Below, in pieces: positions 37,272 through 48,625 of a stretch of DNA of 64,000 nucleotides. A program made the translations under genes and the position numbers. The notes beneath the pieces were generated by a model that worked only from the letters and a program-made list of their open reading frames with translations, had not been told where the DNA came from and ran no database searches. Numbering within the stretch: position 1 is the stretch's first letter; each line of letters starts with the position of its first letter. Source of the DNA: Rhodospirillales bacterium (GTDB taxonomy: Bacteria; Pseudomonadota; Alphaproteobacteria; Rhodospirillales; Magnetospirillaceae); the NCBI GenBank assembly GCA_019455065.1, contig JACFNC010000012.1, forward strand, positions 1 through 64,000. The letters are read 5' to 3'.

Positions 37272-38063
37272 ATGACCGAGCCCCCATGCCCGCAAGAGTT
37301 CGTTGACCTCGCCCACCGCCTGGCCGATACCGCCGGCGCGGTGGCGCGCCGCTATTTCCGCACCGTGGTGGCGATCGACGACAAGGCCGACGCCAGCCCG
37401 GTGACGATCGCCGACCGCGAGGCCGAGGCGGCCATGCGGCGCCTGATCGAGCGCGAACATCCCGACCACGGCATCCTGGGCGAGGAACATGGCACGGTGC
37501 GCGCCGACGCCGAGCACGTCTGGGTGCTCGATCCCATCGACGGCACCAAGGCCTTCATCACCGGCAAGCCGTCGTTCGGCATCCTGATCGCGCTCCTGCG
37601 GGCGGGCCGGCCGATCCTTGGCATCATCGACCAGCCGATCATCGGCGAGCGCTGGCTGGGCGCGGCGGGGCGCGAAACCACCCTGAACGGTATCCCGGCG
37701 CGGGTGCGCGCCTGCCCCTCGCTCGACCGCGCCGCACTTTACGCCACGGCGCCCGACATGTTCCGCGACGACGACGCGGCGGCCTTCGCGCGGCTGCAGG
37801 GCGCCGTCAAGCTCACCCGCTTCGGCGCCGACTGCTATGCCTACGGCCTGCTCGCATCGGGGTTCGTGGATTTGGTCGCCGAGGCGATGCTGCAACCCTA
37901 CGACTACTGCGCCCTGATCCCGGTGATCGAGGGCGCGGGGGGCCTGGTGACGGACTGGCGGGGAGAGCCGCTCGGCCGCGCCGCCGACGCTCGCCTGCTG
38001 GCGGCCGGCGACGCCCGCGCCCACCGGCAGGCCTTGGACGTGCTGGCGGGCAGGGAGCACTAA
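37272..38063 (+). CDS. hisN: Histidinol-phosphatase, inositol monophosphatase type
   Basis: This 263-residue enzyme of the inositol monophosphatase fold has metal-binding motifs GEEHG (about 70), WVLDPIDGTKAFITGKPSFG (about 83-102), and the C-terminal PYDYCALIPVIEGAGG. The phrase DPIDGTKAFITGKP is typical of HisN, which dephosphorylates histidinol phosphate in actinobacteria and alphaproteobacteria. A general inositol or nucleotide phosphatase is the alternative. It starts 49 bp after the cytochrome gene. Confidence 0.85.
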   Translation: MTEPPCPQEFVDLAHRLADTAGAVARRYFRTVVAIDDKADASPVTIADREAEAAMRRLIEREHPDHGILGEEHGTVRADAEHVWVLDPIDGTKAFITGKPSFGILIALLRAGRPILGIIDQPIIGERWLGAAGRETTLNGIPARVRACPSLDRAALYATAPDMFRDDDAAAFARLQGAVKLTRFGADCYAYGLLASGFVDLVAEAMLQPYDYCALIPVIEGAGGLVTDWRGEPLGRAADARLLAAGDARAHRQALDVLAGREH

Positions 38064-38176
38064 GGGAGTAGACGGGGTCGCGGGGTTGATTGCCGGCGCG
38101 TCTGCCGACACACTGCTCGCAAAAGTCGCCCGAGGTGCCTACTTCTTTCGCCGACACCCTCGCTAAGGGAAAGCGC

Positions 38177-40264
38177 ATGCCGAAAATCGCGACCTTCGTC
38201 GCCGCCCTGGTTCTCGCGGCGGGCACGGCCGTCGCCGCCGAGCCGGCCGTGTCGCCCACCCACGCCATCGCCATGCATGGCGAGCCGAAATACGGTCCGG
38301 ATTTCAAGCATTTCGCCTACGTCAACCCGGACGCGCCGAAAGGCGGCGAGGTGCGCCTGCACGCAATCGGCACCTTCGACAGCCTCAATCCCTTCATCGT
38401 CAAGGGGCAGCCGCCGGCTGGAGCGGCGCTGCCGTTCGAAACCCTCCTGACGAGTTCGGCCGACGAGGCCTTTACCGAGTATGGTCTGGTCGCGGAGTCG
38501 GTCGAGATGCCGGAGGACCGCTCGTGGGTCGCCTTCACCCTGCGCCCCGAGGCCCGTTTCCACGACGGCAGCCCGATCACCGTCGACGACGTCGTCTGGT
38601 CGCTGGAGACGCTGAAGGCCAAGGGCCAGCCCTTCTACCGCCTTTACTATGGCAGCGTGCGCAAGGCCGAGCAGGTGGGCGAACGCAAAGTGCGGTTCAC
38701 CTTCGACGGCGACGGCGAGAATCGCGAGCTGCCGCTGATTGTCGGCCAGATGCCGATCCTGCCCAAGAAGTACTGGGAGAACCGCGCCTTCGACCAGACC
38801 ACCCTGGAGCCGCCGATGGGCAGCGGCCCCTACCGCGTGGCCGCCTTCGAGCCGGGCCGCCACATCGTCTACGAGCGGGTGAGGGACTATTGGGGCCGGG
38901 ACTTGCCGGTCAATCGCGGCCTCTACAACTTCGACCGCGTGCGCTACGACTACTACCGCGACACCACGGTGGCGCTGGAGGCGTTCAAGGCCGGGCAATA
39001 CGACTTCCGGCTCGAGAACGAATCGAAGAAGTGGGCCACCGGCTACGAATTCCCCGCCGTCCGGCAGGGACAGGTGCGCAAGGAGCGCATCGACAACGAC
39101 CGCCCCACCGGCATGCAGGCCTACGCCTTCAACACCCGCAGGCCGCTGTTCCAGGATCCCCTGGTCCGTCAGGCGCTGGCCTACGCCTTCGACTTCGAAT
39201 GGACCAACCAGAGCCTGTTCCACGGCCAGTACACCCGCACCAGCTCGTTCTTCTCCAACTCCGAGCTGGCCTCGGAAGGGCTGCCCTCGCCGGCCGAACT
39301 GAGGCTTCTCGAGCCGCTCAGGGACAGGGTGCCGCCCGAGGTCTTCACCAAGCAGTACGAGCCGCCGTCGAGCGACGGCTCGGGCAACATCCGCGGCAAT
39401 CTGCGCACGGCGATGGACCTTCTGCGCCGGGCCGGCTGGACGGTCAAGGACGGCCGGCTGGTCGACGCGCAGGGCCGGCCATTCGCCTTCGAGATTCTGC
39501 TCAACCAGCCGACCTGGGAACGGATCACCCTACCCTTCACCAAGAACCTGGCGCGCCTGGGGATCACGGCCAGCGTGCGCACGGTGGACAGCGCCCAGTA
39601 CAAGAACCGCGTCGATTCCTTCGACTTCGACATGGTCGTCGACGTGTGGGGCCAGTCGCTGTCGCCCGGCAACGAGCAGCGCAGCTTCTGGGGGTCGGCG
39701 GCCGCAGACCAGCCGGGCGGCCGCAACACGGTGGGCATCAAGAATCCCGCCGTGGACGCGCTGATCGAGGCGGTCATCGCGGCGCCCGACCGCGACGACC
39801 TGATCGCCCGCACGCGCGCCCTCGACCGCGTGCTGCTGTGGAACCACTACGTCATTCCCCAGTGGCACATCGGCTACGACCGCGTCGCCTACTGGAACAA
39901 GTTCGGCCGGCCCGACGTGGTGCCGATGCAGGGCTTCCAGTTCTTCGCCTGGTGGATCGAGCCGCAAAGCCAGGCGGTCAAGCCGGCACAGCGGCAGACC
40001 GGGCTGGTGCCGGCGGCGATGGCGCAGGAGTATCCGCAACAGCCGACCACGCCCGGCGGCGGCGCCCCGACGCCGGCGCCGATCACCCCGATGACGCCGC
40101 CGCCCGAGGCGCACAAGGCGGATCCCTACGAGACGGCGCCGGCGGGCGAGGTGGTGCCGACGCCCGCCGCCGAGAGCCCGGGGGTCAGCTGGTGGACGTG
40201 GATCGGGGCCGCCTTGGCGGTGGTCGTTCTCCTCGCAGTGCGGTATATGAGGCAGCGCCGTTGA
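38177..40264 (+). CDS. yejA: YejA-like substrate-binding protein with C-terminal membrane anchor
   Basis: This 695-residue, solute-binding family 5 protein has a signal peptide at 1-21 (AVA-A). The family hallmark is HGEPKYGPDFKHFAYVNPDAPKGG, with GTFDSLNPF and RPEARFHDG following. The chain matches YejA, which binds peptides such as microcin C for the YejBEF permease. Unusually, a Pro-rich linker (about 610-665) and a final hydrophobic helix with a basic end (WIGAALAVVVLLAVRYMRQRR) follow the normal domain. That would tether it to the inner membrane. It is the first gene of yejABEF. Confidence 0.92.
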   Translation: MPKIATFVAALVLAAGTAVAAEPAVSPTHAIAMHGEPKYGPDFKHFAYVNPDAPKGGEVRLHAIGTFDSLNPFIVKGQPPAGAALPFETLLTSSADEAFTEYGLVAESVEMPEDRSWVAFTLRPEARFHDGSPITVDDVVWSLETLKAKGQPFYRLYYGSVRKAEQVGERKVRFTFDGDGENRELPLIVGQMPILPKKYWENRAFDQTTLEPPMGSGPYRVAAFEPGRHIVYERVRDYWGRDLPVNRGLYNFDRVRYDYYRDTTVALEAFKAGQYDFRLENESKKWATGYEFPAVRQGQVRKERIDNDRPTGMQAYAFNTRRPLFQDPLVRQALAYAFDFEWTNQSLFHGQYTRTSSFFSNSELASEGLPSPAELRLLEPLRDRVPPEVFTKQYEPPSSDGSGNIRGNLRTAMDLLRRAGWTVKDGRLVDAQGRPFAFEILLNQPTWERITLPFTKNLARLGITASVRTVDSAQYKNRVDSFDFDMVVDVWGQSLSPGNEQRSFWGSAAADQPGGRNTVGIKNPAVDALIEAVIAAPDRDDLIARTRALDRVLLWNHYVIPQWHIGYDRVAYWNKFGRPDVVPMQGFQFFAWWIEPQSQAVKPAQRQTGLVPAAMAQEYPQQPTTPGGGAPTPAPITPMTPPPEAHKADPYETAPAGEVVPTPAAESPGVSWWTWIGAALAVVVLLAVRYMRQRR

Positions 40265-40315
40265 TGAAGACGACACCGCCGGCCCCGGGCTGGCCGGACA
40301 CCTGACGCGCCGCCG

Positions 40316-41419
40316 ATGCTCGCATATATCGTCCGCCGCCTGCTGCTCATCCCCGTGACCCTGTTCGGGATCATGGTGGTCAACTTCGCCTTCGCCCAAC
40401 TCGCCCCCGGCGGGCCGGTCGAGCAGATGCTGGCCCGGGTGCAGGGCACCGCGGTCGAGGCGACGTCGCGCATCTCGGGCGCGGGCGGCCAGGAGGTGGG
40501 GGCACGGGCCGCCGCCGCCGGCGACTCGACGACCAGCCGCTATCGCGGCGCGCAAGGGCTAGACCCCGCCTTCGTCGCCGAGATCGAGCGCCAGTTCGGC
40601 TTCGACAAGCCGGCGCACGAGCGGTTCTTCCAGATGATGCGGAACTACCTCACCTTCGACTTCGGCGAGAGCTTCTACCGCAACGAGAGCGTGGTCGCGC
40701 TGGTACTTGAAAAGCTGCCGGTGTCGATTTCGCTCGGGCTGTGGAGCACGCTGATCATCTATCTGGTGTCGATACCGCTGGGCATCACCAAGGCGGTGCG
40801 CGACGGCTCGGGCTTCGACGTCGCGACGAGCTGGGCGGTGATCATCGGCTACGCCGTGCCCGGCTTCCTGTTCGCCATCTTCCTGGTGGTGCTGTTCGCC
40901 GGCGGCAGCTTCGTCTCGTGGTTTCCCTTGCGCGGCCTGACCTCGGTGGGTTGGGAGCAGATGAGCTGGCCGGCGCGCATCGTCGACTATTTCTGGCATC
41001 TGGCGCTGCCGGTCACGGCGCTGGTCATCGGCGGCTTCGCCGGCCTGACCATGCTGACCAAGAACTCGTTCCTCGAGGAGATCAACAAGCAGTACGTGGT
41101 TACCGCGCGTGCCAAGGGGCTAAACCAGCGGCAGGTGCTGTACGGCCATGTCTTCCGCAACGCCATGCTGCTGATCGTCGCCGGCTTCCCCAGCGCCCTG
41201 GTCGGCATCCTGTTCACCGGCTCGGTGCTGATCGAGGTCATCTTCTCGCTCGACGGAATAGGACTGCTGGGCTTCGAGGCGGTGGTCAACCGCGACTACC
41301 CGGTGATGTTCGGCACCCTCTACGCTTTCGCCCTCATCGGCCTGGTGCTCAACCTCGTCAGCGACCTCACCTACCACATCGTCGATCCGCGCATCGACTT
41401 CGAGGCGCGGGAGGCGTGA
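40316..41419 (+). CDS. yejB: Peptide/microcin C ABC transporter permease YejB
   Basis: This 367-residue permease starts [19 protein letters not shown], typical of DppB/YejB proteins. The long periplasmic loop after the first helix (about 35-95) is a YejB feature. The EAA loop ([22 protein letters not shown]) contacts the ATPase. It lies 51 bp after yejA. Confidence 0.95.
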   Translation: MLAYIVRRLLLIPVTLFGIMVVNFAFAQLAPGGPVEQMLARVQGTAVEATSRISGAGGQEVGARAAAAGDSTTSRYRGAQGLDPAFVAEIERQFGFDKPAHERFFQMMRNYLTFDFGESFYRNESVVALVLEKLPVSISLGLWSTLIIYLVSIPLGITKAVRDGSGFDVATSWAVIIGYAVPGFLFAIFLVVLFAGGSFVSWFPLRGLTSVGWEQMSWPARIVDYFWHLALPVTALVIGGFAGLTMLTKNSFLEEINKQYVVTARAKGLNQRQVLYGHVFRNAMLLIVAGFPSALVGILFTGSVLIEVIFSLDGIGLLGFEAVVNRDYPVMFGTLYAFALIGLVLNLVSDLTYHIVDPRIDFEAREA

Positions 41420-41452
41420 GGATGGCGTTCATGCACCCCATGCCGCCCCCGG

Positions 41453-41476
41453 CCCTCTCCCGCCTGCGGGAGAGGG
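41453..41476. repeat. REP-like extragenic palindrome, copy 1
   Basis: CCCTCTCCCGC and GCGGGAGAGGG form a perfect 11-bp stem around a two-base centre. It is one of two near-identical copies in the 190-bp gap between yejB and yejE. It is followed by GAGGGTGAGGG, which pairs with CCCTCACCCC before the second copy, so the whole gap can fold as a cluster. Confidence 0.85.
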
Positions 41477-41568
41477 AGGGGACCCGCGCGCCGCGCGGGG
41501 AGGGTGAGGGAATGCGGCCCACCTTCATCATGCGCACCCATCGGCGCTGCGCGCCGCCCTCACCCCGG

Positions 41569-41592
41569 CCCTCTCCCGCAAGCGGGAGAGGG
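41569..41592. repeat. REP-like extragenic palindrome, copy 2
   Basis: Same palindrome as at 41453 with an AA centre in place of CT. It ends 17 bp before the yejE start. Such palindromes are widespread between genes in proteobacteria and often modulate mRNA stability inside operons. Confidence 0.85.
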
Positions 41593-41609
41593 GGCGAAGA
41601 CCAACGCCC

Positions 41610-42658
41610 ATGAGGGCCACCGAGCGCGTCATGGGGCTTCGGGTGACGCCGCTGACGGCCCGGCGGCTGCGCAGTTTCCGCGCCAACAAGCGCGGCTTCT
41701 GGTCGCTGTGGGTCTTCCTCGTGCTGTTCGTCCTCAGCCTGTTCGCGGAGCTGCTGGCCAATGACCGGCCGCTGGTGGTGAGCTACCAGGGCGGCCTTTA
41801 TTTTCCGGTGGCGGTGGACTACCCGGAGACCACGTTCGGCGGCGACTTCGCCACCTTCACCGACTACCGCGACCCCTACATCGCCGAGCTCATCGAGGCC
41901 GAGGGGTGGATGCTGTGGCCGCCCATCCGCTACGACCACCGCACCATCAACTACGACCTGCCGGTGCCGGCGCCGGCGCCGCCGTCATCCGACAACCTTC
42001 TCGGCACCGACGACCAGGGCCGCGACGTGGCGGCGCGGCTCATCTACGGCTTCCGCGTGTCGGTCCTGTTCGGGCTGGCGCTGACCCTCGTCAGCTCGGT
42101 CATCGGCATCGCCGCCGGCGCCGTGCAGGGCTATTTCGGCGGCTGGACGGACCTGATCTTCCAGCGCTTCCTCGAGATCTGGGGCGGCCTGCCGCAGCTC
42201 TTCATCCTGATCATCGTGACCAGCGTCATCATGCCGGGTTTCTGGACGCTGCTCGCCATTCTCGTGCTGTTCAGCTGGACCAGCCTGGTCGGGGTGGTGC
42301 GCGCCGAGTTCCTGCGGGCGCGCAATTTCGACTACGTGCGCGCGGCGCGGGCGCTGGGCATGGGCGACGGCAAGATCATGTTCAAGCACGTGCTGCCCAA
42401 CGCCATGGTCGCCACCCTGACCTTCACGCCCTTCATCCTCAACAGCTCGATCGTGGCCCTCACCGCCCTCGACTTTCTCGGCCTCGGCCTGCCGCCCGGC
42501 TCGGCCTCGCTCGGCGATCTCCTGCGTCAGGGCAAGGAGAACCTGCAGGCGCCGTGGCTGGGCATCACCGGCTTCCTGGTGGTGGCGGTGATGCTGAGCC
42601 TTCTGGTATTCGTGGGCGAGGCGGTGCGCGACGCCTTCGACCCAAGGAAGACACGGGC

Positions 42659-42662
<4 letters not shown>
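41610..42662 (+). CDS. yejE: Peptide/microcin C ABC transporter permease YejE
   Basis: This 350-residue permease has an N-terminal leader typical of YejE (TARRLRSFRANKRGFWSLWVFLVLF) and a large periplasmic loop with FPVAVDYPETTFGGDFATFTDY. Six membrane segments include the EAA loop (RAARALGMGDGKIMFKHVLPNAM). It overlaps yejF by 4 bp. Confidence 0.95.
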
Positions 42663-44302
<1,640 letters not shown>

Positions 44303-44332
44303 GAGCCGCGACGCTGACGTTCCCACATCCTC

Positions 44333-44356
44333 GCCCCCGGGCATGGACCCGGGGGC
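44333..44356. terminator. Strong stem-loop between yejF and the PRC-barrel gene
   Basis: GCCCCCGGG and CCCGGGGGC form a perfect 9-bp stem with a six-base loop (CATGGA), followed by TTCC. It lies between converging genes and probably ends both transcripts. Confidence 0.65.
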
Positions 44357-44380
44357 TTCCAGGATAACATCACCCCACGG

Positions 44381-44983
44381 TCAGCGGGATTGCTGGCCGG
44401 GCTGGCTGTCGGCGCCCGGAGGCGACTGGATCTCCGGCTGCTGGCCGGCGGGCTGGTCGCTGGTCGCGCCGGGCTGCTGGCCGGCCGGCTGGTCGAGGGC
44501 GCGCGTGGCGCCGGGCTGCTGGCCGGCCTCGTAGGGCGGGGCCTCGGCGAGTTCCTGCTCGGTCATTGACAGGATAAAGTCCTCGCCCGACGGGGTGAGT
44601 TCGATGATGCTGACCGCCACCGGCGTGTCGCGCATGGTGCCCATGTCGATCACGGCCTGCTGGGGCTTGCCGTCGACTACGACCACGTCGGTGATCTCGC
44701 CGACCGCTTCGTCCTTGCCTTCCAGCTTGATCTTCTTGCCGAGCAGGTCGGTGGCCTGAAGCTGGCTGACGTCCTGGCCGCTCGCGGCGCTCTGCTCCTG
44801 ACCGGCGGCGGCGCCGGGCTGGGCCTGCGCCGGCGAGTCGCTGGTCGCGCCGGACGGTTGTTCGGCCGCGCCCGACGGGGCTTGCTGCATGGTGTCTTGG
44901 CTCTGCCCCGTCGCCGACTGGGCCAGGGCCTGGGTCGCGAGCAGGGCGAGGGCCGAAACGGTTGCTACCAGCAGACTGCGCAT
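44381..44983 (-). CDS. Exported PRC-barrel domain protein with Gln/Pro/Gly-rich tail
   Basis: This 200-residue protein has a signal peptide at 1-21 (ALA-Q), a Gln/Ser/Ala-rich linker, and a PRC-barrel domain (about 75-145: LLGKKIKLEGKDEAVGEITDVVVVDGKP). Its low-complexity tail contains repeated AGQQPGAT/DQPAGQQP units. PRC barrels are small protein- or RNA-binding folds; exported ones are of unknown role. A CCGGATG...CATCCGG inverted repeat (44993-45021) lies just upstream of the start. Confidence 0.85.
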   Translation of the reverse strand: MRSLLVATVSALALLATQALAQSATGQSQDTMQQAPSGAAEQPSGATSDSPAQAQPGAAAGQEQSAASGQDVSQLQATDLLGKKIKLEGKDEAVGEITDVVVVDGKPQQAVIDMGTMRDTPVAVSIIELTPSGEDFILSMTEQELAEAPPYEAGQQPGATRALDQPAGQQPGATSDQPAGQQPEIQSPPGADSQPGQQSR

Positions 44984-45110
44984 GATGCTCCTCCGGATGC
45001 CTGGTGAAAGGGATCATCCGGTGAACGTCTCGCAGGCGGGTTGGTTCCTGCGCGGCGGGCGTCTGGCCGCGGGCGGGCGGAGTACGCCGAAAGCGCTCGG
45101 GAGGCGCCGC

Positions 45111-45647
45111 TCAGCGCGGCGCCATCACCATGACCATCTGCCGGCCTTCCATCTTCGGGAACTGCTCGACCTTGGCCAGCTCATCGAGTTCCTCGCGAAC
45201 CCGATCGAGTACCCGCATGCCGATGTCCTGGTGGGCCATCTCGCGGCCCCGGAAGCGCAGGGTGACCTTCACCTTGTCGCCCTCCTCCAGGAACTTCTTC
45301 ATGCTGCGCATCTTGACCATGTAGTCGTTCTCGTCGATGTTCGGCCGCAGCTTGATTTCCTTGACTTCGATGACTTTCTGTTTCTTGCGCGCCTCAGCCT
45401 TCTTTTTCTGAGACTCGTATTTGAACTTTCCGAAGTCGAGAATCTTGCAAACCGGCGGGTCGGCGTTGGGGGAAACCTCGACGAGGTCGAGTCCCGCCTC
45501 GCGTGCCATCTCCAGGCCTTCCCTCAGGGATACGACACCGACCATCTCGCCATTCTCGTCCACCAGGCGGACGTTTCTGGCGTCGATCTCGTTGTTGACG
45601 CGCGGCCCCTCGCGATTGGGCGGCGCGGACGCTGGCAACTTGGCTAT
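45111..45647 (-). CDS. infC: Translation initiation factor IF-3, probable ATA start
   Basis: This protein has about 178 residues. The N-domain has [20 protein letters not shown], the linker is rich in Lys ([16 protein letters not shown]), and the C-domain has [24 protein letters not shown] and [16 protein letters not shown]. No ATG or GTG lies before the conserved start. The strongest Shine-Dalgarno in the region, AAGGAGG (45654-45660), is followed after six bases by ATA, then GCC AAG TTG. A TTG three codons on is the alternative but is too far from the site. infC of E. coli uses ATT for self-repression by IF-3, so a rare start here is biologically sensible. Confidence 0.95.
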   Translation of the reverse strand: MAKLPASAPPNREGPRVNNEIDARNVRLVDENGEMVGVVSLREGLEMAREAGLDLVEVSPNADPPVCKILDFGKFKYESQKKKAEARKKQKVIEVKEIKLRPNIDENDYMVKMRSMKKFLEEGDKVKVTLRFRGREMAHQDIGMRVLDRVREELDELAKVEQFPKMEGRQMVMVMAPR

Positions 45648-45720
45648 GTACTGCCTCCTTCATATACGAATCATCACGCGCAGGAACCCCCCGGCTCCTG
45701 CCCGGACGACCAGACAAATG

Positions 45721-47634
45721 TCAAGCCGGCGAAGCGGCTTCGCCGGCAAGTGTAGCGACTGCCTCTTCCAGCGCAAGGATTTCTTGGGTATTCCCACCCA
45801 AGCGCCTGAGGGCGACGGTGCGCTCCTCGGCCTCGCGCCGGCCCACCACCAACATCACGGGCACCTTCGCGACGCTGTGCTCGCGGACCTTGTAGTTGAT
45901 CTTCTCGTTGCGCAGGTCGGCCTCGCAATCGAGACCGGCCGCCTTGAGGGCGGCCAGCACCTCCAGGGCGTAGGCGTCGGCGTCGGAAGTGATGGTCGCC
46001 ACCACCGCCTGCAACGGCGCCAGCCATAGCGGGAAGCGCCCGGCGTAATGCTCGATGAGGATGCCGGTGAAGCGCTCGAGCGAGCCGAACAGGGCCCGGT
46101 GCAGCATCACCGGCCGGTGGCGTTGCCCATCCTCGGCCACGTAGGTGACGTCGAAGCGCTCGGTCAGGTTCATGTCCACCTGCAGCGTGCCGCACTGCCA
46201 GTCGCGGCCGATGGCGTCGCGCAGCACGAACTCGAGCTTCGGACCGTAGAAGGCGCCCTCGCCGGGGTTGTAGCCGTACTCGTAGCCCATGTGCTCGAGG
46301 GCGCTCTTCAAGGCCCCCTCCAGCCGGTCCCACACCTCGTCGGAGCCGATGCGCTTCGCAGGGCGGTCCGAGAACTTGATGCGCACGTCCTCGAAGCCGA
46401 AATCCCGGTAGATGTCCATGATCAGGCCGACGACCTTCTGGCACTCCTCCTGCATCTGGTCGAGCGTGCAGAAGATGTGGGCGTCGTCCTGGGTGAAGGC
46501 GCGCACCCGCATCAGGCCGTGCAGGGCGCCCGACGGTTCGTAGCGGTGCACCTTGCCGAACTCGGCCATGCGCAACGGCAGGTCGCGATAGCTCTTGATG
46601 CCGTGCTTGAACACCTGGATGCCGCCCGGGCAGTTCATCGGCTTGATGGCGTAGACCCGCTCGTCCTCGGTCTGGGTGAAGTACATGTGCTCGCGGAAGG
46701 TGTCCCAGTGCCCGGAGGTCACCCAGAGCTGGCGGTCCATCACCTCGGGCGTGCTGATCTCGACATAGCCGGCCTCATGCTGGCGCCGCCGCATGTAGGC
46801 GATCAGGCGCTGGAACAGCGTCCACCCCTTGGGGTGCCAGAACACCGCGCCCGGCGCCTCCTCCTGGAAGTGGAACAGGTCCATCTCCTTGCCGAGCCGG
46901 CGGTGGTCGCGCTTCTCGGCCTCCTCCAGCTGCTGCAGATAGGCTTTGAGCTGCTTCTCGTCGGTCCAGGCGGTGCCGTAGATGCGCTGCAGCATCTCGT
47001 TGCGCGAATCGCCCCGCCAGTAGGCACCGGCCAGCTTCATCAGCTTGAAGGCCTTGCCCAGCCTCCCCGTCGACGGCAGGTGCGGGCCGCGGCACAGGTC
47101 GATGAACCCGCCCTGGCGGTACAGCGTGATGTTCTGGCCGGCGGGAATGCTCTCGATGATCTCGGCTTTGTACTTCTCGCCCTGGGCGAGGAAGAAGGCG
47201 ATGGCCTCGTCGCGGTCCCAGGTCTCGCAGACGATCTCCTCGTCGCGGTCGACGATCTCGCGCATGCGCGCCTCGATGCGCTCGAGGTCCTCCGGCTGGA
47301 AGGGCGTGGGCCGCGCGAAGTCGTAGTAGAAGCCGTTCTCGATGGCGGGGCCGATGGTGACCTGCGTCTCCGGGTACAGCTCCTTCACCGCCTCGGCCAT
47401 CACGTGGGCGGCGTCGTGACGCAGCAGCTCCAGGGCCTCGGCGTCGCGCGGGGTGAGGATGCTGACCTGGGCGTCCCGGTCGATCACGGTCGCCAGGTCG
47501 CGGAGCGTACCGTCGATGCGGACGGCCAGGGCCGACCGGGCGAGACCGGGTCCGATGTCGGCGGCCAACTCGCGGCCCGACACCGGCTTGTCATAGGAAC
47601 GTACGCTGCCGTCCGGCAGGGTGATGGCAAACAT
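45721..47634 (-). CDS. thrS: Threonyl-tRNA synthetase
   Basis: This 637-residue class II synthetase has an N-terminal TGS domain ([19 protein letters not shown]), an editing domain with [10 protein letters not shown] (His about 73 and 77) and the matching [10 protein letters not shown]. Its catalytic core has motif 2 [21 protein letters not shown] (split as [21 protein letters not shown]) and the zinc Cys in MNCPGG. A C-terminal anticodon domain completes it. It is followed 73 bp later by infC, the classical thrS-infC order. Confidence 0.97.
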   Translation of the reverse strand: MFAITLPDGSVRSYDKPVSGRELAADIGPGLARSALAVRIDGTLRDLATVIDRDAQVSILTPRDAEALELLRHDAAHVMAEAVKELYPETQVTIGPAIENGFYYDFARPTPFQPEDLERIEARMREIVDRDEEIVCETWDRDEAIAFFLAQGEKYKAEIIESIPAGQNITLYRQGGFIDLCRGPHLPSTGRLGKAFKLMKLAGAYWRGDSRNEMLQRIYGTAWTDEKQLKAYLQQLEEAEKRDHRRLGKEMDLFHFQEEAPGAVFWHPKGWTLFQRLIAYMRRRQHEAGYVEISTPEVMDRQLWVTSGHWDTFREHMYFTQTEDERVYAIKPMNCPGGIQVFKHGIKSYRDLPLRMAEFGKVHRYEPSGALHGLMRVRAFTQDDAHIFCTLDQMQEECQKVVGLIMDIYRDFGFEDVRIKFSDRPAKRIGSDEVWDRLEGALKSALEHMGYEYGYNPGEGAFYGPKLEFVLRDAIGRDWQCGTLQVDMNLTERFDVTYVAEDGQRHRPVMLHRALFGSLERFTGILIEHYAGRFPLWLAPLQAVVATITSDADAYALEVLAALKAAGLDCEADLRNEKINYKVREHSVAKVPVMLVVGRREAEERTVALRRLGGNTQEILALEEAVATLAGEAASPA

Positions 47635-47686
47635 CGCGTCTTTCGCTCATCCAGGACAGAAGGGCGGACTGTAAAAGGATTCGCGG

Positions 47687-48625
47687 TCAAGTCAAGGCAA
47701 GCCCGCCGGCCGTTTCGGCCAGCGCCGCCGCCACCTCGCCCACGCCCAGCTCAGCCAGCCGCTCACGCCGCAGCACGGCGACCCGGCCGCGCGGAGCACA
47801 CAAGATGGGGTCCGATTCCGCCGAGAACAACACCAGCGACGGGCACCCCGCCGCCGCCGCCACATGCATGGGGCCGGTGTCGTTGCCGAGCGCCGCCACC
47901 GCGCCGCGCGCCAGCACCACGAGGTCGGCGATCGCGGTGGCGCCCGCCAGCGAGCGGGCGGTTGGGCAGGCGGCAAGGATGGCGGCGTGGGCGGGCGCCT
48001 CGCCCTTGGTGCCCAGCAGCACCGGCATGACGCCGTCATCGGCCAGCTTGCGGCCGATGACGGCGAAGTTCTCGGGCGGCCAGCGCTTGGCCGGGCGGTG
48101 CGGGGCGCCGCCCGGAACCATCAGGGCGTAGCGGGCGGGCAGGCCGAAACGCCCCACGTCGGCCGTGACCCAGGACAGATCGGGCGGCTCCACCATATCG
48201 ATGCCGGCCATGCGGAGCTGCTCGGCCTGACGGTCGAGGGTGTGCATGAGGTCGCGCCCGGGGTTGGCGTGCGGGTGCGAGCATCCCGGCGCGATCCCGG
48301 ACCACTCCACTCCGCCGCCCAGCAGGCGGAAGTACCAGCCGCTGCGGTCCGAGGTCTGCAGGTCGTAGACGCGGTCGAAACCCGCGTCGCGCAGCCGCCG
48401 GCGCAGTCGCCACCAGCGCGCGACCTGCCACGGCCGCGGCCGGTCGTCGATCCAGACGGCGTCGAACCACGGGCTGGCGGACGCGAAGTCGGCGAAGGGC
48501 CGGGTGGTGAGCAGGGTGATGCGGTCGCCCTTGTGGTGGCGGCGGATGGCCGCGAAGGGGCCGGCGGCCTGGACGAAGTCGCCGAGCGCGCCGAGCTTGA
48601 CGACCAGGACGTGCCGCCCGCTCAC
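47687..48625 (-). CDS. Glycosyltransferase family 9 (heptosyltransferase-like)
   Basis: This protein has 312 residues from a GTG that overlaps the stop of the preceding glycosyltransferase gene. The GT9 N-terminus is VLVVKLGALGDFVQAAGPFAAIRRH, and the C-terminal nucleotide-sugar site is ALGNDTGPMHVAAAAGCPSLVLF. GT9 enzymes add heptoses to lipopolysaccharide core. The acceptor here is not known, but pairing with a GT4 enzyme supports envelope glycan synthesis. Confidence 0.88.
   Translation of the reverse strand: MSGRHVLVVKLGALGDFVQAAGPFAAIRRHHKGDRITLLTTRPFADFASASPWFDAVWIDDRPRPWQVARWWRLRRRLRDAGFDRVYDLQTSDRSGWYFRLLGGGVEWSGIAPGCSHPHANPGRDLMHTLDRQAEQLRMAGIDMVEPPDLSWVTADVGRFGLPARYALMVPGGAPHRPAKRWPPENFAVIGRKLADDGVMPVLLGTKGEAPAHAAILAACPTARSLAGATAIADLVVLARGAVAALGNDTGPMHVAAAAGCPSLVLFSAESDPILCAPRGRVAVLRRERLAELGVGEVAAALAETAGGLALT

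Noticed and set aside
41422-41613. Short open frame between yejB and yejE (ends SPRPSPASGRGGE)
   Set aside because: It is the translation of REP-like palindromes, a known source of false proteins.
46048-48030. 660-codon open frame opposite thrS
   Set aside because: Shadow of a clear threonyl-tRNA synthetase with no domain pattern of its own.
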